Source of the DNA: Lactobacillus sp.
Lineage (GTDB): Bacteria; Bacillota; Bacilli; Lactobacillales; Lactobacillaceae
Direction: 5' to 3'
Length of the DNA: 64,000 bases
NCBI GenBank assembly: GCA_022484695.1
Contig: JAKVKU010000005.1
Span: forward strand, 1 to 64,000
Shown here one piece after another: positions 1 through 8,481 of this stretch (positions are counted from its first letter, which is position 1; each line of letters opens with the position of its first letter). A program made the position numbers and the translations under genes. The notes below the pieces were generated by a model that saw nothing but the letters and a program-made list of their open reading frames with translations, did not search any database and was not told where the DNA came from.

Positions 1-5
1 AACAT

Positions 6-125
<120 letters not shown>

Positions 126-163
126 ATTTTTTTGCCTAAAATATCTTGTATATTTAGGCACTT

Positions 164-253
164 GGAGAGTTGTCCGAGTGGCCGAAGGAGCATGGTTGGA
201 AACCATGTATATGGGTTATACCTGTATCAAGGGTTCGAATCCCTTACTCTCCG
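164..253 (+). tRNA. tRNA-Ser(GGA)
   Basis: The 90-nt class II cloverleaf has acceptor arms GGAGAGT/ACTCTCC, an anticodon loop TTGGAAA (anticodon GGA, reads UCC/UCU), a long variable arm and a GGTTCGAATCC T-arm. No CCA is encoded. It is the first tRNA after the 5S gene and probably part of the rRNA transcript. Confidence 0.96.
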
Positions 254-268
254 TTATTTTTTAATAAC

Positions 269-340
269 GACCCGTTGGTCAAGTGGTTAAGACACCGCCC
301 TTTCACGGCGGTAACATGGGTTCAAATCCCGTACGGGTCA
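269..340 (+). tRNA. tRNA-Glu(TTC)
   Basis: The 72-nt cloverleaf has acceptor arms GACCCGT/ACGGGTC and anticodon loop CTTTCAC (anticodon TTC). It is the main glutamate tRNA. Compare the divergent tRNA-Glu(CTC) at 25968-26040. Confidence 0.96.
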
Positions 341-347
341 CTTTTAT

Positions 348-420
348 GGAGGTTTAGCTCAGCTGGGAGAGCGTCTGCCTTACAAGCAGAGGGTCACAGG
401 TTCGAGCCCTGTAACCTCCA
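348..420 (+). tRNA. tRNA-Val(TAC)
   Basis: The 73-nt cloverleaf has acceptor arms GGAGGTT/AACCTCC and anticodon loop CTTACAA (anticodon TAC). It lies 7 nt after tRNA-Glu in the same cluster. Confidence 0.96.
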
Positions 421-426
421 TTTTTT

Positions 427-499
427 GGTCCCATGGTGTAGGGGTTATCACGCCTGCCTGTCACGCAGGAGATCACCGGTTCAAATCCGGTTGGGACCG
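427..499 (+). tRNA. tRNA-Asp(GTC)
   Basis: The 73-nt cloverleaf has acceptor arms GGTCCCA/TGGGACC and anticodon loop CTGTCAC (anticodon GTC). It is the last tRNA before the cluster terminator. Confidence 0.96.
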
Positions 500-516
500 T
501 GACGTGGATCAATTCA

Positions 517-558
517 AATAGCACTGTCATCACGCAATCAGATGGCAGTGCTATTTTT
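517..558 (+). terminator. Rho-independent terminator of the rRNA/tRNA cluster
   Basis: A 14-bp stem (AATAGCACTGTCAT with ATGGCAGTGCTATT) closes an 11-nt loop and ends in a T-run. It can also serve the leftward gene at 574-1242, because the A-rich other side gives a T-run on the minus strand. Confidence 0.9.
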
Positions 559-573
559 GTACCCGACAAATTT

Positions 574-1242
574 TTATTGACCTAAAAAGCCATTAATGAG
601 CAATAAAATTATTAAAAAACTTTCAATATAGGGCAAAAAGTCAGCGAACTTGGGGAATCTCGGGATAAATACGAGGATAGTGATAGTTAAAGCACTTAGA
701 ATCAAGGCCATAACGCTAAGGTAACGGTACCCTAGCACGCTGTTGATCATGATTAAAACGATTGTTAAAACTAGGGATAGCTTCAAATGATCCAGTAGGC
801 GATAAAGGATAAAGATGAAAAACGGTAACAATAAGGGGACTAAAATCGTCAATGAGGTCAACCTGGTGCGTAAGATGGTCAAGCTATAACTGAGGAAAAA
901 CCAGGTAATAACGTTTAAAACCTGGGCTAATTTGGTGGTGGCAGCTAAGGTCCGGATGCCCCAGGCTAACAAGATGATGCCGGCCAACAATAAGGCTAAT
1001 GTCTTGGATATTTTGAGCAATGTGAAAAGGCAAATACCTAAATCCAAAGGTAGTAAGTATAAAGGCCAAGACTGGGGAATGTTGAGCAGTAGCAATACGG
1101 AAATGGTGAGGCCAATAATTAGCCAGTTGACGATATTATCACTGCCATAAAAACTGTGGCTTAGTGATAAAGGATAACAGAGTATAATTACCAGGGCTAT
1201 TAAAAAATGAAGCCAGTGGTCTTTTTGCAGGTTTAATTTCAA
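574..1242 (-). CDS. Polytopic membrane protein of unknown function
   Basis: This 222-residue protein is almost entirely hydrophobic, with about seven predicted membrane helices and only short polar loops. The N-terminus (KLNLQKDHW) is basic and probably cytoplasmic. I do not recognise the family. No catalytic motif is evident. Translation probably starts at a TTG codon (1242-1240), because a GAGGAGA ribosome binding site lies at the right distance upstream and no ATG competes. The gene stands alone, is transcribed towards the tRNA terminator and is divergent from metK. Confidence 0.75.
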   Translation of the reverse strand: MKLNLQKDHWLHFLIALVIILCYPLSLSHSFYGSDNIVNWLIIGLTISVLLLLNIPQSWPLYLLPLDLGICLFTLLKISKTLALLLAGIILLAWGIRTLAATTKLAQVLNVITWFFLSYSLTILRTRLTSLTILVPLLLPFFIFILYRLLDHLKLSLVLTIVLIMINSVLGYRYLSVMALILSALTITILVFIPRFPKFADFLPYIESFLIILLLINGFLGQ

Positions 1243-1348
1243 TCAAAAGTCTCCTCGCATAAGATGCTTAAGGCTAATTATCTATAAAGATGGGCGTCCT
1301 TGTCAAGGTGACCCAAGTTAGAAAAGTGATCGCTGGCTAGAATTCATT

Positions 1349-1377
1349 TTGATTTTTAGCGCTGAGTCTGCTAAACT
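1349..1377 (+). promoter_or_regulatory. Likely metK promoter
   Basis: TTGATT at 1349-1354 and TAAACT at 1372-1377 are separated by 17 bp. The predicted start of transcription falls just before the S-MK riboswitch. Confidence 0.6.
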
Positions 1378-1390
1378 CTATAAGTTGACT

Positions 1391-1450
1391 ATCATTCCCG
1401 ATAGGATTCGCTTCGTGCGAAGTACCTTGTAACCTACGATGAGGGGGAAA
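1391..1450 (+). promoter_or_regulatory. S-MK box (SAM-III) riboswitch of metK
   Basis: The leader contains TTCCCGATAGGATTCG, a small hairpin (GCTTCG/CGAAGT region), CCTTGTAA and then GAGGGGGAA. Order and sequence match the S-MK box known from metK leaders of Lactobacillales. In that class SAM binding pairs the Shine-Dalgarno sequence (here GAGGGGG, 1441-1447) with an upstream anti-SD segment and blocks translation. The ligand and mechanism come from the known class. What I see is the sequence match and the position 8-12 nt before the metK ATG. Confidence 0.9.
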
Positions 1451-1458
1451 TTTTTTTT

Positions 1459-2646
1459 ATGCAAGAAAGACATTTATTTACTTCAGAATCCGTTTCTGAA
1501 GGCCATCCTGATAAAATTGCCGATCAAATTAGTGATGCAATTTTAGACGCGATGTTGCAACAAGATCCAGAGGCCAGAGTGGCTTGTGAAACCACCGTGA
1601 CCACAGGTTTAGTGTTAGTATGTGGCGAAATTTCTACCAGCGCCTATGTGGATATTCAAGGTGTGGTTCGGCAAACGATTCGTGAGATTGGTTATAATAA
1701 TAATCAATATGGATTCGATGGCGATACTTGTGCCGTTTTAGTCGCCTTAGATGAACAATCACCTGATATTGCCCAAGGTGTCGATGATTCCCTGGAAAAT
1801 CGTGAAGATGATTCTGATCCCTTGGAGAAAATTGGCGCCGGCGACCAAGGCTTGATGTTTGGGTTTGCGATTGATGAGACCCCAGAATTGATGCCTTTAC
1901 CAATTTCACTGGCCCATAAAATTATGCAACGCCAAGCAAAATTGCGCAAAACTGGTGAAATTCCTTACCTGCGGCCAGATGCTAAATCGCAAGTGACCGT
2001 GGAATATGACGATAATGGCAAACCCCAACGGATCGACACCGTGGTGGTTAGTACGCAACACGATCCTGATGTCAGTCAAGATCAAATTACCGAAGATGTC
2101 ATTGAGAAAATCATTAAGCCAGTTATTCCCAGCCATTACCTGGATGAAAATACAAAGTACTACATTAATCCAACGGGCCGCTTTGTCATTGGTGGGCCCC
2201 AGGGCGATGCCGGCTTGACCGGGCGTAAAATCATTGTGGATACTTACGGCGGTTATGCCCGACATGGCGGCGGTGCTTTTTCTGGCAAAGATGCTACGAA
2301 AGTTGACCGTTCTGCTAGCTATGCTGCCCGTTATATCGCTAAAAACGTTGTTGCTGCTGGTTTAGCGGCGACTTGTGAAATTCAATTGGCTTATGCGATT
2401 GGGGTGGCCACACCCGTATCTATTTCGGTGAATACTTTTGGGACGAATAAAGTTTCAGAGGCAGACATTGTCCAAGCTATTCGAGATTATTTTGATCTCC
2501 GACCAGCAGGTATCATTGCAATGTTAGATTTAAAGCGACCTATTTATAAGCAAACTGCGGCTTATGGTCACTTCGGACGTACAGATGTTGATCTACCTTG
2601 GGAACGTTTAGATAAAGTTGAATTACTCAAGAAATTATTAGATTAA
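1459..2646 (+). CDS. metK: S-adenosylmethionine synthetase
   Basis: MetK makes S-adenosylmethionine from methionine and ATP in the cytosol. The 395-residue product has the family's usual length. It shows [16 protein letters not shown] near residue 15, the ATP-binding loop [12 protein letters not shown] near 120 and [17 protein letters not shown] near 260, which is the P-loop-like signature. The ATG at 1459 follows the GAGGGGG sequence that forms part of the riboswitch, so translation is expected to fall as SAM rises. It is monocistronic, with its own promoter and terminator. Identification is certain. Confidence 0.98.
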   Translation: MQERHLFTSESVSEGHPDKIADQISDAILDAMLQQDPEARVACETTVTTGLVLVCGEISTSAYVDIQGVVRQTIREIGYNNNQYGFDGDTCAVLVALDEQSPDIAQGVDDSLENREDDSDPLEKIGAGDQGLMFGFAIDETPELMPLPISLAHKIMQRQAKLRKTGEIPYLRPDAKSQVTVEYDDNGKPQRIDTVVVSTQHDPDVSQDQITEDVIEKIIKPVIPSHYLDENTKYYINPTGRFVIGGPQGDAGLTGRKIIVDTYGGYARHGGGAFSGKDATKVDRSASYAARYIAKNVVAAGLAATCEIQLAYAIGVATPVSISVNTFGTNKVSEADIVQAIRDYFDLRPAGIIAMLDLKRPIYKQTAAYGHFGRTDVDLPWERLDKVELLKKLLD

Positions 2647-2650
2647 ACGA

Positions 2651-2696
2651 GAAAAAGAGGCGTCTACACTTGTTTAAGTGTAGGTCTCTTTTTTTG
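2651..2696 (+). terminator. Terminator after metK
   Basis: A hairpin built on CTACACTT/AAGTGTAG, extended by outer AGAG/CTCT pairs, is followed by seven T residues. Confidence 0.85.
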
Positions 2697-2721
2697 TGCC
2701 AATATTAGAAAGTAGGTAATC

Positions 2722-4218
2722 ATGACAAAACAAACAAATGTGGCGCTAACCACCACCGCAATTTTTATCGCCACGTTTATGACGGCAATCGAAGGGACCA
2801 TCGTATCCACCGCGATGCCAACCATTATCGGGAGTCTGCATGGGGTGGAATTGATGAACTGGGTCTTTTCCATATTTCTATTGACCAGTGCCATGGCCAC
2901 CCCGATTTATGGCAAGTTTGCCGACCGTAATGGCCGTAAACCTGTCTTTATTTTAGGATTGATCATTTTTGTGGTGGGCTCAAGTTTGTGTGGTCTAGCG
3001 CAAAATATGCTGCAGCTCATTATTTTTCGTGCCTTACAGGGGATCGGTGCCGGTGCGATTCAACCCATCACCTTTACCATTATCGCCGATATTTTTCCCT
3101 TTGAAAAACGGGCCCGGGTCCTTGGCCTAAATGGGTCGGCCTGGGGCGTGGCCTCTGTGATTGCCCCGTTATTGGGCGGCTTTTTAGTGGAGAAATTAAG
3201 CTGGCATTGGATATTCTTCATTAATTTACCAGTGGGCCTGCTGACGATCCTGCTGGTGGTACTTTATTACCATGAGGATTTAAAAAAGAGTCAAGCCACC
3301 ATCGATTGGCGGGGGAGCTTTTGGTTGTTGATCATGCTGTTGAGTTTAATGTTAGCTTTTCAAATGTTAGGGCAGACGTTAAATTGGCCTGTTATTTCTA
3401 GCCTATTAGCCGTGACATGCTTTGCTGGCTGGCGCTTTTTCAAACAAGAGCAAGCTGCACTTGATCCAATTTTGAATTTAAAACTATTGGGCAACCGGAC
3501 CTTCATGAGCCAAAACATGATTGCCTTGTTTATCAGTGGTTTTTTGATTAGTTTTGAAGTGTATATGCCCATGTGGGTCCAAGCTATTTTAGGATTACCA
3601 CCCACCCGGGCCGGGTTTGTGGTGACCCCAAGTTCGGTCCTGTGGATCGTGGGGTCTTTTGTGGCAGGGAAACTCATCTTAAAGTATCGGCCGCAACAGA
3701 TTTTAACCGGTTCGTTACTGTGGCTATTGGTGGGAGCTTTGGTGTTGGCCACCAATTCAATTACCGCTAGTTTCAGCTGGTTCTTAGTCTGGGCTGGTTT
3801 TATGGGGATCGCTTTTGGCATCATCATTACTACCACCACGGTGACTATTCAAAATGTAGTGCCCCACAATCAAGTGGGGGTGGCCACGTCGCTGAATACC
3901 TTAGCCCGGACCCTGGGCCAGACCTTGTTAGTGTCTGTTTACGGCATTGTCATGAATCGGGCCCTTTATCAAGGCACCCAAACCCATGCGGGCGTGACCA
4001 CCGAACAGTTGAATCAGCTGATCGATCCCTTAAAGGCCAGACATTTACCAGTGGCGAGTTTACCGGTGTTACGGGGTATTTTATATAATGGTTTGCACTA
4101 TATTTATATTGTGGCGGCTGTGATCATTGTGCTAGCCATTGGTGTCAATTGGTACGATCAGGCTAAACGTCGCGGGGAGTTGCGGGAGGCAGCCCTGGCA
4201 GATAAAAGCGAAGGCTAA
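2722..4218 (+). CDS. MFS drug exporter, DHA2 (14-helix, EmrB/QacA) family
   Basis: The 498-residue protein has about 14 membrane helices. Diagnostic motifs are AIEGTIVSTAMPTI in helix 1 (DHA2 motif D1), GKFADRNGRKPVF in the first cytoplasmic loop (motif A) and GSAWGVASVIAPLLGG in helix 5 (antiporter motif C). The family exports drugs or other amphipathic compounds in exchange for protons. The substrate cannot be told from sequence. There is no neighbouring regulator or EmrA-type adaptor. Its last 56 nt overlap the 3' end of the convergent PAP2 gene. Confidence 0.9.
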   Translation: MTKQTNVALTTTAIFIATFMTAIEGTIVSTAMPTIIGSLHGVELMNWVFSIFLLTSAMATPIYGKFADRNGRKPVFILGLIIFVVGSSLCGLAQNMLQLIIFRALQGIGAGAIQPITFTIIADIFPFEKRARVLGLNGSAWGVASVIAPLLGGFLVEKLSWHWIFFINLPVGLLTILLVVLYYHEDLKKSQATIDWRGSFWLLIMLLSLMLAFQMLGQTLNWPVISSLLAVTCFAGWRFFKQEQAALDPILNLKLLGNRTFMSQNMIALFISGFLISFEVYMPMWVQAILGLPPTRAGFVVTPSSVLWIVGSFVAGKLILKYRPQQILTGSLLWLLVGALVLATNSITASFSWFLVWAGFMGIAFGIIITTTTVTIQNVVPHNQVGVATSLNTLARTLGQTLLVSVYGIVMNRALYQGTQTHAGVTTEQLNQLIDPLKARHLPVASLPVLRGILYNGLHYIYIVAAVIIVLAIGVNWYDQAKRRGELREAALADKSEG

Positions 4219-4789
4219 ACCAATAGCTTAAGCCCAAATTACCCAAGGCACTGCTCCAGCCCCCTAGGACATCACTAGCGTAATGAACTTGCAAATAAAC
4301 GCGGCTTAAACCAATTAACAATACTAAGCTAACAGCTAGAATGGTGGCTAACTTGCGCGTGACGGTGGATTGGGTGAGATAGTAGGTGATGAGCAACAAA
4401 GTGCCATAAAGCATCAGGCTATTGGCCGAATGCCCACTGGGGAAGCTATAGCCCCCTTGGTGGACCAGTTGCTGTAAATCGGGCCGGGGTCGTTGAATGA
4501 GTAGTTTGACCCCGAGATTTAATAAACTGCCCAGTACAATATTTTGAATGAGCAAGACACATAGTGCGCTTTGCCGGCGGCTAATGAGCCAGATGCCAAA
4601 AATGAGTACCAGGGCGATGGTCCATTGTTGCTGCCCTAATTGGGTGATGATTTTGGCAAAAGGGGTCGTTTGAGGATGGGGTAATTTTAAAACCAGCGCA
4701 TGCCCGGATCGATCCAAGGCATGCAACCAGGGTTGCTTGGTCAAGAAACTGATTAAAACGCTGAAAAAAATGGTGTAACCCACGATCAT
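4163..4789 (-). CDS. PAP2-family membrane phosphatase
   Basis: This is an integral membrane phosphatase of the PAP2 superfamily, which removes phosphate from lipid phosphates such as undecaprenyl pyrophosphate or phosphatidate. The three signature motifs are present: KLLIQRPRP, then SFPSGHS, then SRVYLQVHYASD, so the catalytic His and Asp are kept. About six membrane helices are visible in 208 residues. The ATG at 4789 has no ribosome binding site. A perfect AAAGGAG lies further upstream, 9 nt before an in-frame ATC at 4822-4820, which would add eleven residues (see findings). The 3' end overlaps the MFS gene by 56 nt. Confidence 0.88.
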   Translation of the reverse strand: MIVGYTIFFSVLISFLTKQPWLHALDRSGHALVLKLPHPQTTPFAKIITQLGQQQWTIALVLIFGIWLISRRQSALCVLLIQNIVLGSLLNLGVKLLIQRPRPDLQQLVHQGGYSFPSGHSANSLMLYGTLLLITYYLTQSTVTRKLATILAVSLVLLIGLSRVYLQVHYASDVLGGWSSALGNLGLSYWFSLRFYLPGLPPATPRDV

Positions 4790-4880
4790 GAGATAGCGGG
4801 GTAAGTGGTTTTTTGTGCTGATGGGCTAGGTCTCCTTTAAATTAAAATATAATTAAATCCATAAAGTTAATTATAACTTA

Positions 4881-5123
4881 TTTGACAAAATATGTGCTGA
4901 TAACGACTGCTGGGGGCCGCTTTGCGACTGGAAAAAAGGGTCTTTAATTGAGCTCATTTCAAAATTAATTATCCATTAGTATTGAATGCAAATTTGAATT
5001 TTGGTATCATCGGTTTATGTTTCCTAAAGTTATTTGGGGGAAATTCCCATAACTGGGATTGGAAAACAACGATGGAACCTAAATTAGTCCTGTAGAACTA
5101 ACTTTAGTTCGCAGGACTTTTTT
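4881..5123 (+). promoter_or_regulatory. T-box leader of leuS (leucine)
   Basis: The 300-nt region before leuS contains the T-box core TGGAACC (5073-5079) directly followed by a terminator with stem AGTCCTG/CAGGACT (5085-5118) and a T-run to 5123. A GATAA/TTATC pairing (about 4898-4972) can form the base of Stem I, and a CTC leucine codon at 4953-4955 sits on its 3' side where a specifier is expected. In T-boxes, uncharged tRNA pairs with the specifier and with TGGNACC and prevents termination. The T-box core and terminator are clear. The specifier assignment is inference. A TTGACA at 4881 may be the -35 box, but no good -10 follows. Confidence 0.8.
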
Positions 5124-5160
5124 AAGACTCAACAACAAGATTGATCTGGAGGGAACGTTA

Positions 5161-7572
5161 ATGACTTACAATCACCATGTGGTTGAAAAAAAGTGGCAGA
5201 AATACTGGCACGAACATAATGTGTTTAACACAACCAATGATCCTGATAAAAAGAACTTCTATGCTTTGGATATGTTCCCATATCCATCTGGGCAGGGCTT
5301 ACACGTGGGCCATCCAGAAGGTTACACGGCAACAGATATTCAAGCACGGATGAAACGCATGCAAGGCTATAACGTCTTACATCCAATGGGTTGGGACGCA
5401 TTTGGTTTACCTGCAGAGCAATATGCACTGAAAACCGGCCATGATCCCAAGAGTTTCACCAAGAAAAATATTGAAAATTTCAGAAGACAAATCAATTCAC
5501 TGGGTTTTTCTTATGATTGGAATCGCGAAATTAATACCACTGATCCTAATTATTATAAATGGACCCAATGGATTTTTGAAGAAATGTATAAACGCGGGCT
5601 GGCTTATGAAGCTGAAGTACCGGTGAACTGGAGCCCAGATTTAGGCACAGTTGTGGCCAACGAAGAAGTTATCGATGGCAAAACCGAGCGGGGTGGTTAT
5701 CCAGTGGTACGCAAACCGATGCGCCAATGGATGCTAAAAATCACCGCTTATGCGGACCGTTTACTAGATGATTTAGATTTAATTGATTGGCCAGAAAACG
5801 TGAAGGAAATGCAACGCAACTGGATCGGCCGTTCCGTCGGTGCCACGGTTACTTTCCAAATTAAGGGCAGTGACAAAACCCTAGACGTCTTTACCACCCG
5901 GCCAGATACATTATTTGGGGCAACTTATATGGTCATCGCCCCGGAATTAGACGTGGTGGAAACCATTACCACGCCGGAACAACGGGATAGCGTCAAGGCT
6001 TATCAAGATGCTACTGCTCATAAGAGTGATTTAGATCGGACCGATCTGAACAAAGAAAAAACTGGGGTCTTTACCGGCGCTTATGCCGTTAACCCCGTGA
6101 ATCAAAAGAAAATCCCAATTTGGATCTCTGATTATGTCCTAGGCAGTTATGGCACGGGGGCGATTATGGCCGTACCCGCCCATGATGAACGGGACTATGC
6201 TTTCGCTAAGAAATTTGATTTACCGATCGTGCCAGTTTTAGAAGGTGGCAATACCGATGAAGCGGCATTTACGGGCGAAGGCGTGCATATTAATTCCGAA
6301 TTCTTAAATGGCACTGGCCTAGAAGATGGGAAAGCTAAGATGTTAGCTTGGTTGGCAGATCATCACGTCGGCGGTAAGAAAGTGAATTACCGCTTGCGGG
6401 ACTGGTTATTCTCTCGGCAACGTTATTGGGGTGAACCTATTCCAATTATTCATTGGGAAGATGGGGAAACCACATTGGTGCCCGAAGAAGAATTGCCTTT
6501 GATCCTGCCAGAAACACCAGATGTGAAACCCTCCGGCTCCGTAGAGAGTCCGTTAGCTAACTTGGATGATTGGGTCAACGTGGTGGATAAAAATGGCCGT
6601 AAGGGTCGTCGGGAAACCAATACCATGCCCCAATGGGCTGGGAGCTCTTGGTACTTCCTGCGCTTTATCGATCCTCATAACAAAGAAGCTTTAGCCGACT
6701 ATGATAAGTTAAAGGCTTGGATGCCTGTGGACTTATATATCGGTGGGGCGGAACATGCCGTCTTACATTTACTGTATGCCCGCTTCTGGCATAAGTTCTT
6801 ATATGATATCGGTGTGGTCCCAACACCAGAACCCTTCCAACGGCTGTATAATCAAGGGATGATTTTAGGTAAAAACCATGAAAAGATGTCTAAGTCTAAA
6901 GGCAACGTGGTTAATCCCGATGATGTGGTCGACCAATATGGGGCTGACACCCTGCGGCTTTATGAAATGTTCATGGGCCCACTGGATGCGGCTATTCCTT
7001 GGAGCGAAGAGGGCCTTTCTGGGGCGCGGAAGTTCTTGGATCGGGTTTGGCGTTTGATCATTGACGATGAAGGTAAACTCCGGGATCACGTGACCACTGA
7101 AAATGATGGCACGTTGACGGTGGTTTATCATCAAACCGTTAAAAAAGTTACCGAAGACTATGATGCCTTACACTTTAACACCGCCATTTCACAAATGATG
7201 GTCTTCGTCAATGAAGCCGGTAAAGCCGATGCTTTGCCAGTGGATTACATCGAAGGCCTCGTGAAGATGCTTGCACCAATTGCGCCTCATATGATGGAAG
7301 AAATTTGGCAAAAGTTAGGTCATGATGAAACCCTAACTTATGCCACTTGGCCAACATATGACGCTAAGTATTTGGTGGCTGACGAAGTTGAAGTCATCGT
7401 GCAAGTCAACGGCAAAGTACGGGGCAAGTTAAAAGTTGCCCGGGATACCGATGAAGCCAAATTAAAAGAATTGGCTTTGGCTGATGAACACGTGGATAAG
7501 TTCTTAAGCGATAAAACGGTTAAAAAGATGATCGTGGTACCGAATAAGATCGTCAACATCGTTGCCAAGTAA
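5161..7572 (+). CDS. leuS: Leucyl-tRNA synthetase
   Basis: LeuS attaches leucine to tRNA-Leu. The 803-residue product has the class I signature HVGH at residues 48-51 and KMSKS at 575-579, with the CP1 editing insertion between them ([15 protein letters not shown] region). The C-terminal anticodon-binding and zinc-free tail are complete. GGAGGG precedes the ATG at 5161. It is under T-box control and followed by its own terminator, so it is a single-gene unit. Confidence 0.99.
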   Translation: MTYNHHVVEKKWQKYWHEHNVFNTTNDPDKKNFYALDMFPYPSGQGLHVGHPEGYTATDIQARMKRMQGYNVLHPMGWDAFGLPAEQYALKTGHDPKSFTKKNIENFRRQINSLGFSYDWNREINTTDPNYYKWTQWIFEEMYKRGLAYEAEVPVNWSPDLGTVVANEEVIDGKTERGGYPVVRKPMRQWMLKITAYADRLLDDLDLIDWPENVKEMQRNWIGRSVGATVTFQIKGSDKTLDVFTTRPDTLFGATYMVIAPELDVVETITTPEQRDSVKAYQDATAHKSDLDRTDLNKEKTGVFTGAYAVNPVNQKKIPIWISDYVLGSYGTGAIMAVPAHDERDYAFAKKFDLPIVPVLEGGNTDEAAFTGEGVHINSEFLNGTGLEDGKAKMLAWLADHHVGGKKVNYRLRDWLFSRQRYWGEPIPIIHWEDGETTLVPEEELPLILPETPDVKPSGSVESPLANLDDWVNVVDKNGRKGRRETNTMPQWAGSSWYFLRFIDPHNKEALADYDKLKAWMPVDLYIGGAEHAVLHLLYARFWHKFLYDIGVVPTPEPFQRLYNQGMILGKNHEKMSKSKGNVVNPDDVVDQYGADTLRLYEMFMGPLDAAIPWSEEGLSGARKFLDRVWRLIIDDEGKLRDHVTTENDGTLTVVYHQTVKKVTEDYDALHFNTAISQMMVFVNEAGKADALPVDYIEGLVKMLAPIAPHMMEEIWQKLGHDETLTYATWPTYDAKYLVADEVEVIVQVNGKVRGKLKVARDTDEAKLKELALADEHVDKFLSDKTVKKMIVVPNKIVNIVAK

Positions 7573-7588
7573 ATAGTTTTGATATCAA

Positions 7589-7630
7589 GAAGAAGTTGTG
7601 GTTGAATATACTGCCGCAACTTCTTTTTAG
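7589..7630 (+). terminator. Terminator after leuS
   Basis: AGAAGTTG and CAACTTCT pair around a 16-nt loop, followed by a run of five T. Confidence 0.85.
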
Positions 7631-7649
7631 TGCCTAGGCGATTTAAAGT

Positions 7650-7677
7650 TTGAAAATTGGCGGGCTTTTGCTATACT
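7650..7677 (+). promoter_or_regulatory. Promoter of the queT operon
   Basis: TTGAAA (7650-7655), a 16-bp spacer and TATACT (7672-7677) stand 25 nt before the riboswitch. Confidence 0.65.
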
Positions 7678-7701
7678 AAATAAGGTTTAATTTTTTTGAG
7701 C

Positions 7702-7741
7702 GTGGTGGTTCGCAAAATCCCACCTAAAAAAACTAAGGAGG
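7702..7741 (+). promoter_or_regulatory. PreQ1-I riboswitch (translational type)
   Basis: A minimal hairpin, GGTGG (7704-7708) with CCACC (7720-7724), encloses TTCGCAAAATC. An A-rich tail (TAAAAAAACTAAGGAGG) follows and ends in the Shine-Dalgarno sequence. Stem, loop and tail match the preQ1-I class, in which the tail folds into an H-type pseudoknot and ligand binding hides the ribosome binding site. The gene downstream is a queuosine-precursor transporter, which agrees with the class. Confidence 0.9.
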
Positions 7742-7749
7742 AAATTTTC

Positions 7750-8244
7750 ATGGTGGACAAAGTTGCCCATAATACATTAGAACTTACAAAAATTGCCGTT
7801 GTCGCTGCATTATATGTGGCTGTTACTTTACTGATCGCGCCGTTAAGTTATGGGGCGATTCAGTTGCGTTTGGCCGAGGGATTTAATCATTTAGCTGTTT
7901 TTAACAAGCGTTATATTATTGCGCTGACCATTGGTTGTGCCTTAGCAAATATTGTGTCTCCCCTGGGGATTATCGATATTATTTTTGGTTCATTGGGGAC
8001 GTTAGTGATGACTAGTTTGAGCTATTTCATCGCCAAGCGCTTTAAATCAGTGGTGGCTAGATTAATGACCAGCACGATTATTTGTACCCTGATGACCTTT
8101 AGTGTAGCCTTAGAGTTAATGGTCGTGAATAAATTACCATTTTGGCCAACTTATGGTACGGTGGCACTGGGTGAACTGGCATCGTTGTTGATCGGTGCGG
8201 TGGTTATTTATGTGGTCCAAAAACGTGTGGCTCTTTCAGATTAG
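7750..8244 (+). CDS. queT: QueT-type queuosine precursor transporter (ECF S component)
   Basis: The 164-residue membrane protein is a substrate-binding subunit of an energy-coupling factor transporter for a queuosine precursor such as preQ1. It shows five to six helices and the conserved family segments IQLRLAEGFNHLA and ANIVSPLGIIDIIFGSLGT. The ATG at 7750 is preferred over an upstream in-frame TTG, because the ribosome binding site in the riboswitch tail (AAGGAGG) lies 8 nt before it. It must pair with ECF energizing subunits encoded elsewhere. Two genes follow closely and may be co-transcribed. Confidence 0.95.
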   Translation: MVDKVAHNTLELTKIAVVAALYVAVTLLIAPLSYGAIQLRLAEGFNHLAVFNKRYIIALTIGCALANIVSPLGIIDIIFGSLGTLVMTSLSYFIAKRFKSVVARLMTSTIICTLMTFSVALELMVVNKLPFWPTYGTVALGELASLLIGAVVIYVVQKRVALSD

Positions 8245-8256
8245 GAGTGTGTATTG

Positions 8257-8481
8257 ATGACTTTTGAAGAAATCTTGCCTGAAATCAAGCAGGGTAAAAA
8301 AGCGATTCGCCAGGGATGGGGCGGTTCTGAACTTTATATTTTTGAAGTGCAGCAACCCGTTGAAGCTGGTGAAGCGGTTACCCCTTATTTTTTGATTCGT
8401 ACCAAAGAAACGCCGGCTTTATCCATGTTTCAACCCACCGTCTGTGATATTTTAGCAGACGACTGGCACTTAGTAGATTAA
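8257..8481 (+). CDS. DUF2829 (Tad2-like) small protein
   Basis: The 74-residue protein has the DUF2829 pattern: an N-terminal helix (TFEEILPEIKQGKKAIRQGW), a glycine-rich turn (GWGGSELYIFE), and a C-terminal segment ending in DILADDWHLVD. Phage members of this family include Tad2, which sequesters the cyclic ADP-ribose signals of Thoeris immunity. Most chromosomal members have no known role. The ATG at 8257 follows TAGGAGTG at good spacing. The stop codon overlaps the next start by one base, so it is translationally coupled to the dehydrogenase downstream. Function here is not known. Confidence 0.8.
   Translation: MTFEEILPEIKQGKKAIRQGWGGSELYIFEVQQPVEAGEAVTPYFLIRTKETPALSMFQPTVCDILADDWHLVD

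Noticed and set aside
133-160. Hairpin after 5S rRNA as a terminator
   Set aside because: TGCCTAAA/TTTAGGCA forms a stem but no T-run follows and tRNA genes continue the transcript.
354-569. Leftward 71-codon frame through tRNA-Val and tRNA-Asp
   Set aside because: It is antisense to two tRNA genes and the terminator, with no supporting signals.
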